The translations under genes were made by a program, and so were the position numbers. A DNA stretch of 64,000 nucleotides from Variovorax sp. WS11 (GTDB lineage Bacteria; Pseudomonadota; Gammaproteobacteria; Burkholderiales; Burkholderiaceae_C): positions 1,550,001-1,614,000 of the forward strand of contig NZ_JAAGOW010000001.1 in NCBI RefSeq assembly GCF_010499245.1, written 5' to 3'. This document shows positions 59,910-64,000 of the stretch, one piece after another. The stretch's first letter is position 1. Each line of letters begins with the position of its first letter. The notes below the pieces were generated by a model. The model did no database searches, had not been told where the DNA came from, and saw only the letters and a program-made list of their open reading frames with translations.

Positions 59910-60653
59910 TCAGTGCGTCTCCCGCCACAAGGCCTGCACGTCCGCGTGCAACGAAAGCGCCCAGGCGCGCCGGTCGCGGCCCCAGGAGGGCTGGGGCTCG
60001 CCGAAACGCACGATCGCGAGCAGCGGCGGCGCCTTCAGCACTTTCCACAGCGAGGTGGCGAGGTTGTCATCGTCGATGTAGCGCGGCGCCAGGCTGGTTT
60101 CCCCGCTGGCGGCATCAGTGAAGCGCAGGGCCATCGGCTGCACCGGGGCGCCCGAGGAGATGGCGGCTTGCAGCAAGTTGGCATGGAAGGGCAGCAAGGT
60201 GCTGCCGTCGCCGGTGGTGCCCTCGGGAAACACGGCGATCACGTCGCCCCCGCTGAGCGCCTCGGTCATGCTGTGCACCACGCGCAGCGCGTCTCGCCGG
60301 CGCTCGCGCTCGATGTAGAGGGTGCCGGCCCCGTTGGCCAGGGTGCCGATCAGCGGCCAGTCCTGCACGTTCGACTTGGAGACGAAGCGCACGTGCCGCG
60401 CCGCATGGACCGTGAGGATGTCCAGCCAGGACACATGGTTGCTCACCACTAGAACCGGCCCTCCCCCGGGCGGCGTGCCCTGGACCACCAGGCGGACACC
60501 CATGATCGCGAGCATCCGCGCCGCCCACGCCTGCACCTGCTGCTCGCGTTCGGCCTGGGAGAGCTTCGGGAACTTGGAGCGGATGGTCCACCAGCCGACA
60601 TGCGCATGGGCCAGCGCGCTTACGAGCTTCAGGACCGCGGACAAGGACTGCAT
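59910..60653 (-). CDS. 1-acyl-glycerol-3-phosphate acyltransferase (PlsC family)
   Basis: A 247-residue acyltransferase: catalytic VSNHVSWLD (NHxxxxD motif), FVSKSNVQDWPLIG and substrate motif VFPEGTTGDG. A membrane-associated N-terminal helix precedes the domain. Lysophospholipid acylation is expected. Start ATG 60653, 16 bp after the dihydroorotase-like gene, so it may be co-transcribed with the pyrimidine operon. Confidence 0.9.
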   Translation of the reverse strand: MQSLSAVLKLVSALAHAHVGWWTIRSKFPKLSQAEREQQVQAWAARMLAIMGVRLVVQGTPPGGGPVLVVSNHVSWLDILTVHAARHVRFVSKSNVQDWPLIGTLANGAGTLYIERERRRDALRVVHSMTEALSGGDVIAVFPEGTTGDGSTLLPFHANLLQAAISSGAPVQPMALRFTDAASGETSLAPRYIDDDNLATSLWKVLKAPPLLAIVRFGEPQPSWGRDRRAWALSLHADVQALWRETH

Positions 60654-60669
60654 CGGGCGGCGTTCGACC

Positions 60670-61941
60670 TCAACCGTGGACCAGCCGGCCGCCGACCAGC
60701 GTGTGGCGCGCCTTCCCGCGCAAGGCATAACCACCGAAGGGGGTGTGCTTGCCCTGGCTGCGCAGCGCCTCGGGCAACACCTGCCATTCGAGCGCGGGAT
60801 CGACGACGCAGAGATCGGCCGCCCCGCCCGGCGCCAGGCGCCCTGCTTCGGCGGCCCCAATGAGCCGCGCCGGTGCAGCACTCACCACCTCGATCGCGCG
60901 CAGCAGCCCGGCGCCGCTTTGCTCGCCCCACTGCAGGGCCAGCGGCAGCAGCAGCTCGAGCCCGGTGGCGCCCGGCTCGCTCTCGGCGAAGGGCAGGGTC
61001 TTGGCGTCGGCCTCCACCGGCGTGTGATCGGACACCAGCGCGTCGATCGTGCCGTCGGCCAGCGCCGCCGAGAGCGCATCGCGGTCGCGCTGCTGGCGCA
61101 ACGGGGGATTGAGCCGCGCACGGCTGTCGAAGTAGCCGATGTCGGTATCGGCCAGGTGCAGCGAGTTGATGCTGACGTCGCAGCTGAGCGGCAGCCCCTC
61201 CGCCTTGGCCGCGCGCACCAGCGCCACGCCGGCGGCGCTCGACAGGCGGCACACGTGCACGCGCGCGCCGGTGGCGCGCATCAGCTCGATGATGGTGAAG
61301 AGCGCGATGGTCTCGGCCGCCACCGGCACGCCGGACAGGCCCAGGCGCGTGGCGAGCGGGCCGCTGGCGGCCACGCCCTGGCCCAGGTCGCGGTCCTGCG
61401 GCCGCAGCCACACCGTGTAGCCGAACGTGCTGGCGTAAAGCAGCGCGCGCTGCAGCACCTGCGTGTTGTTCAGCGGGACATCCGCCTGGCTGAAGCCGAT
61501 GCAACCGGCCTCGGTCAACTCGGCCATCTCGGTCAGCACCTCGCCCTTCAGGCCGCGTGTCAGTGCGCCCAACGGGAACAGGCGCGCACTGCGCATCTTC
61601 TCGGCGCGGAACTTGAGCATCTCGACCAGGCCGGGCTCGTCGAGCACGGGGTCGGTGTCGGGCGGGCAGACCAGGCTGGTCACGCCGCCGGCCGCCGCCG
61701 CGGCCATCTCGCTCTCCAGCATGCGCTCGTGCTCGTAGCCGGGCTCGCGCAAGCGCGCGGCCAGGTCGACCAGGCCGGGCACGACCAGGCAACCTTGCGC
61801 ATCGAGCATGCGCTCGGCGTTGAAGTCAGCCGGCGTGCTGCCGATGGCGAGCAGCTTGCCGCCGGCGATGGCCACATCGGCTTGCTTGTCGAGGCCGGTG
61901 GCCGGATCGATGACACGACCGTTGGTGATCAGAATTCTCAT
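60670..61941 (-). CDS. pyrX: Inactive dihydroorotase homologue PyrC'
   Basis: A 423-residue dihydroorotase-fold protein. The metal motif HxH of active enzymes (DMHVHLREPG) is [10 protein letters not shown], with Ala61 and Arg63, and later histidines are also altered ([10 protein letters not shown]), though [12 protein letters not shown] keeps Asp. This is the noncatalytic form (PyrC'/PyrX) known in Pseudomonas to hold aspartate transcarbamoylase together. It overlaps pyrB by 4 bp, the usual arrangement. Confidence 0.92.
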   Translation of the reverse strand: MRILITNGRVIDPATGLDKQADVAIAGGKLLAIGSTPADFNAERMLDAQGCLVVPGLVDLAARLREPGYEHERMLESEMAAAAAGGVTSLVCPPDTDPVLDEPGLVEMLKFRAEKMRSARLFPLGALTRGLKGEVLTEMAELTEAGCIGFSQADVPLNNTQVLQRALLYASTFGYTVWLRPQDRDLGQGVAASGPLATRLGLSGVPVAAETIALFTIIELMRATGARVHVCRLSSAAGVALVRAAKAEGLPLSCDVSINSLHLADTDIGYFDSRARLNPPLRQQRDRDALSAALADGTIDALVSDHTPVEADAKTLPFAESEPGATGLELLLPLALQWGEQSGAGLLRAIEVVSAAPARLIGAAEAGRLAPGGAADLCVVDPALEWQVLPEALRSQGKHTPFGGYALRGKARHTLVGGRLVHG

Positions 61942-62900
61942 GCTTCGTTACCTGCCACGATGCTCATGACCGCCATGCGCACCGCGATGCCGAAAGTGAC
62001 CTGCGGCAGGATCACGCTCTGCTGCCCGTCGACCACCGCCGAGTCGATCTCGACCCCGCGATTGATCGGGCCCGGGTGCATCACGATCGCATCGGGCCTG
62101 GCGAGCTGCAGCTTCTCGGGCGTCAGGCCGTAGGTCTTGAAGAATTCCTGCGACGAAGGCAGCAGTGCCCCGCTCATGCGCTCGTTCTGCAGGCGCAGCA
62201 TGATGATCACGTCGCAGTCCCTGATGCCCTCCTCGAGCGTGTGACACACGCGCACGCCCATCTGCGCCATGTCGCCCGGCACCAGCGTCTTGGGGCCGAC
62301 CACCCGCACCTCGGCGCAGCCCAGGGTGGTGAGCGCGTGGATGTCGGAGCGCGCCACGCGCGAGTGCAGCACGTCGCCGACGATCGCCACCGTGAGGTTG
62401 GCGAAGTCCTTCTTGTAGTGGCGGATCGTGTACATGTCGAGCAGCCCCTGGGTCGGGTGCGCGTGGCGGCCGTCGCCGGCGTTCACAACGTGCACATGGG
62501 GCGCCACGTGCTGCGCGATCAGGTAGGGCGCGCCCGACTCGCTGTGCCGCACCACGAACAGGTCGGCGGCCATCGCGCTCAGGTTGGCGATGGTGTCGAG
62601 CAGCGACTCGCCCTTGCTCGCGGAGGAGCGCGCGATGTCGAGGTTGATCACGTCGGCCGACAGCCGCTTGGCCGCTATCTCGAAGGTGGTGCGCGTGCGC
62701 GTGGAGTTCTCGAAGAAGAGGTTGAACACGCTCTTGCCGCGCAGGAGCGGCACCTTCTTGACCTCGCGATCGCTCACGCTGGTGAAATTGGCGGCGGTGT
62801 CGAGGATCTGCGTGAGGATGGCCTTGGGCAGGCCCTCGATCGAGAGCAGGTGGATCAGCTCGCCGTTCTTGTTGAGCTGGGGGTTGCGTTTGTAAAGCAT
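61938..62900 (-). CDS. pyrB: Aspartate carbamoyltransferase catalytic subunit
   Basis: A 320-residue enzyme of pyrimidine synthesis that joins carbamoyl phosphate and aspartate. Motifs: [18 protein letters not shown] (carbamoyl-phosphate site), [34 protein letters not shown] and [13 protein letters not shown]. Class A-like with PyrX as partner. The start ATG 62900 shares one base with the pyrR stop. Confidence 0.96.
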   Translation of the reverse strand: MLYKRNPQLNKNGELIHLLSIEGLPKAILTQILDTAANFTSVSDREVKKVPLLRGKSVFNLFFENSTRTRTTFEIAAKRLSADVINLDIARSSASKGESLLDTIANLSAMAADLFVVRHSESGAPYLIAQHVAPHVHVVNAGDGRHAHPTQGLLDMYTIRHYKKDFANLTVAIVGDVLHSRVARSDIHALTTLGCAEVRVVGPKTLVPGDMAQMGVRVCHTLEEGIRDCDVIIMLRLQNERMSGALLPSSQEFFKTYGLTPEKLQLARPDAIVMHPGPINRGVEIDSAVVDGQQSVILPQVTFGIAVRMAVMSIVAGNEA

Positions 62901-63475
62901 CAGGCTTGCTCCACCTGGAAGCTGAAAACGCCCTTGTCGTCGCGCGCAAGCGCGAGCGACTGCGCAGCCGGCAACTCGAGCCGCGCAGCCGCGAAGTCCG
63001 CCGCTACCGGCAGTTCACGACCGCCGCGGTCGACCAGCACCGCGAGCCGCACGCAGCCCGGCCGGCCGAAATCGAACAGCTCGTTGAGCACCGCACGGAT
63101 GGTCCGGCCGGTGTAGAGCACGTCGTCGAGCAGCAGCACGTCGGCGCCGTTCACGTCGAAGGGCAGCGAGGTCTGCGCGCTCGCGGCCATGCCGCGGCGC
63201 GCGAAGTCGTCGCGGTGCATGGCGGAGGAGATGATGCCGGGGGTGCCGGGCAGGCCCAGGTCCTTCTGCAGCCGCTCGACCAGCCAAGCGCCGCCGGAGG
63301 TGACGCCGACCAGGCGCGTATCCGGGCGGACCAGGGGCGTCACGCCACTCAGCAGCTCAAGGTAGAGCGCTTCGGCATTCAGGCCCCCCGCGCTCGGCAC
63401 TGGCGTGTGCTCGCTGCCCCCCGGGGAGGCGCTCGCCCCTCGGGGCGGCCCTTCGTTGCTCGGAATCGTATTCAC
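62900..63475 (-). CDS. pyrR: PyrR bifunctional regulator/uracil phosphoribosyltransferase
   Basis: A 191-residue Pyr[30 protein letters not shown] loop [30 protein letters not shown]. It has an N-terminal extension of about 25 low-complexity residues. In proteobacteria it sits in the pyrR-pyrB-pyrC' group; regulatory role here is unproven. Start overlaps the ruvX stop. Confidence 0.93.
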   Translation of the reverse strand: MNTIPSNEGPPRGASASPGGSEHTPVPSAGGLNAEALYLELLSGVTPLVRPDTRLVGVTSGGAWLVERLQKDLGLPGTPGIISSAMHRDDFARRGMAASAQTSLPFDVNGADVLLLDDVLYTGRTIRAVLNELFDFGRPGCVRLAVLVDRGGRELPVAADFAAARLELPAAQSLALARDDKGVFSFQVEQA

Positions 63476-63909
63476 GGGAGGTTCCTCAGAAACTGTTCAA
63501 GGATGATGCAGGCCGACGCCGCGTCGGCATCGCGCGCGCCCGAGGCCAGGGCCTCGGTGGTGCTGTAGCGCTCGTCGACCTCGTAGACCGGCAGGCCGAA
63601 GCGGCCCTTCAGCTGGCGCGCGAAACGCTGGGCAGCGCGAGTGTTGTCGTGCGGCGCGCCATCCGGGTGGTAGGGCACGCCCACCACCAGCGCGTCGGGC
63701 TGCCATTCGCGGATACGCGCCTCGACCTGCGCAAAGCGGGCGTCGCCTTCGGCCCGGATGGTGGCTTGCGGCGTCGCGCTTCGCAACAGCCGATTGCCGC
63801 TCGCAACGCCTGTGCGCTTCTGCCCGAAGTCGAAGGCCAGGAAGCTTTGAAAATGGGAGGGAACGGAAGCAGGAGGGGCAGCGCTGTCGGGCATTGCCGG
63901 ACCCCTCAT
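63472..63909 (-). CDS. ruvX: Putative pre-16S rRNA nuclease RuvX/YqgF
   Basis: A 145-residue RNase H-fold protein: LAFDFGQKRTGVASGN (first catalytic Asp), LVVGVPYHPDG, VYEVDERYSTTEA (Glu/Arg), and DADAASACIILEQFL. Implicated in 16S rRNA 5' maturation. ATG 63909 overlaps the yqgE stop (ATGA); ATG 63894 is another option. Confidence 0.94.
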   Translation of the reverse strand: MRGPAMPDSAAPPASVPSHFQSFLAFDFGQKRTGVASGNRLLRSATPQATIRAEGDARFAQVEARIREWQPDALVVGVPYHPDGAPHDNTRAAQRFARQLKGRFGLPVYEVDERYSTTEALASGARDADAASACIILEQFLRNLP

Positions 63910-64000
63910 GCATGCCCCGCTTCGGGCGACAGCGTCCAGGCCAGCAGGCCCAGCAGCGACAGGGCCTTGTCGTAGCGCTGCTCGATGGGCGTGTCGAAGA
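63906..64000 (-). CDS. yqgE: YqgE/AlgH family protein, C-terminal part only
   Basis: The last 30 codons of a gene running off the window edge. The readable end, FDTPIEQRYDKALSLLG to LSPEAGHA, matches the conserved C-terminus of UPF0301/AlgH proteins (F.TPI..R+..A...+G, ending EAGHA). yqgE commonly precedes ruvX, as here. The gene stops in the overlap with ruvX. Confidence 0.85.
   Translation of the reverse strand, partial: FDTPIEQRYDKALSLLGLLAWTLSPEAGHA

Overview
The window looks like the chromosome of a high-GC betaproteobacterium of the Burkholderiales, most probably Comamonadaceae (Variovorax-like). This rests on gene content and order seen here: hemW-rdgB-rph, yicC-gmk-rpoZ-spoT, yqgE-ruvX-pyrR-pyrB-pyrC', tamA-tamB, and large solute-binding-protein/ABC investment. 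No database search was possible, so genus is an inference.

Region 1 (1-5.5 kb) is an accessory island fragment with lower GC and less biased codon use than the rest. Its main operon (minus strand) couples a strongly degenerate FtsZ/tubulin-fold protein, a small protein of a mobile-element family ending in WVITxxxRxxTTxFLP, and a tyrosine recombinase by overlapping genes. Beside it lie an exported lipoprotein, an exported coiled-coil protein, a divergent XRE regulator and a second copy of the small family. A minus-strand hairpin terminator and a tRNA-Ser(TGA) gene close the island on the right.

Region 2 (6-17.3 kb) is core: TetR regulator, hemW, rdgB, rph, a PP2C phosphatase/Ser-Thr kinase pair, yicC, gmk, rpoZ, a Rel/SpoT-type (p)ppGpp enzyme and greB.

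Region 3 (17.3-28 kb) is a polyol/ketose cassette: an ABC importer with two ATPases, two permeases, a tiny membrane protein and a binding protein, the layout of the rhizobial glycerol importer GlpSTPQUV. It is followed by DhaL and DhaK; a divergent LacI-type regulator is followed by a second DhaK and a beta-propeller lipoprotein. Two exact 13-bp inverted copies of an AT-rich site sit in the divergent promoter region.

Region 4 (28-46 kb) is aromatic catabolism. After a HipA-family kinase comes a long minus-strand cluster for hydroquinone ring cleavage: LysR, two-subunit hydroquinone 1,2-dioxygenase, a Tat-exported flavoprotein with a cytochrome c, a SnoaL-like protein, aldehyde dehydrogenase, a Bug-type binding protein, a maleylacetate reductase gene that appears broken by a small deletion, and a Liv-type ABC importer. 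Next to it are pcaQ and protocatechuate 3,4-dioxygenase pcaHG.

Region 5 (46-57 kb): cytochrome c4, a MoxR/small membrane protein/GNAT/VWA operon, a 2OG-Fe(II) oxygenase behind a leader that could form alternative helices over its ribosome binding site, tamA-tamB and tRNA-Arg(CCT).

Region 6 (57-64 kb): a small orphan gene behind a perfect palindrome, a NadM-Nudix fusion, an I78-type inhibitor lipoprotein, a structured intergenic segment ending in a terminator, plsC, and the pyrimidine operon with a catalytically dead dihydroorotase homologue; yqgE runs off the end.
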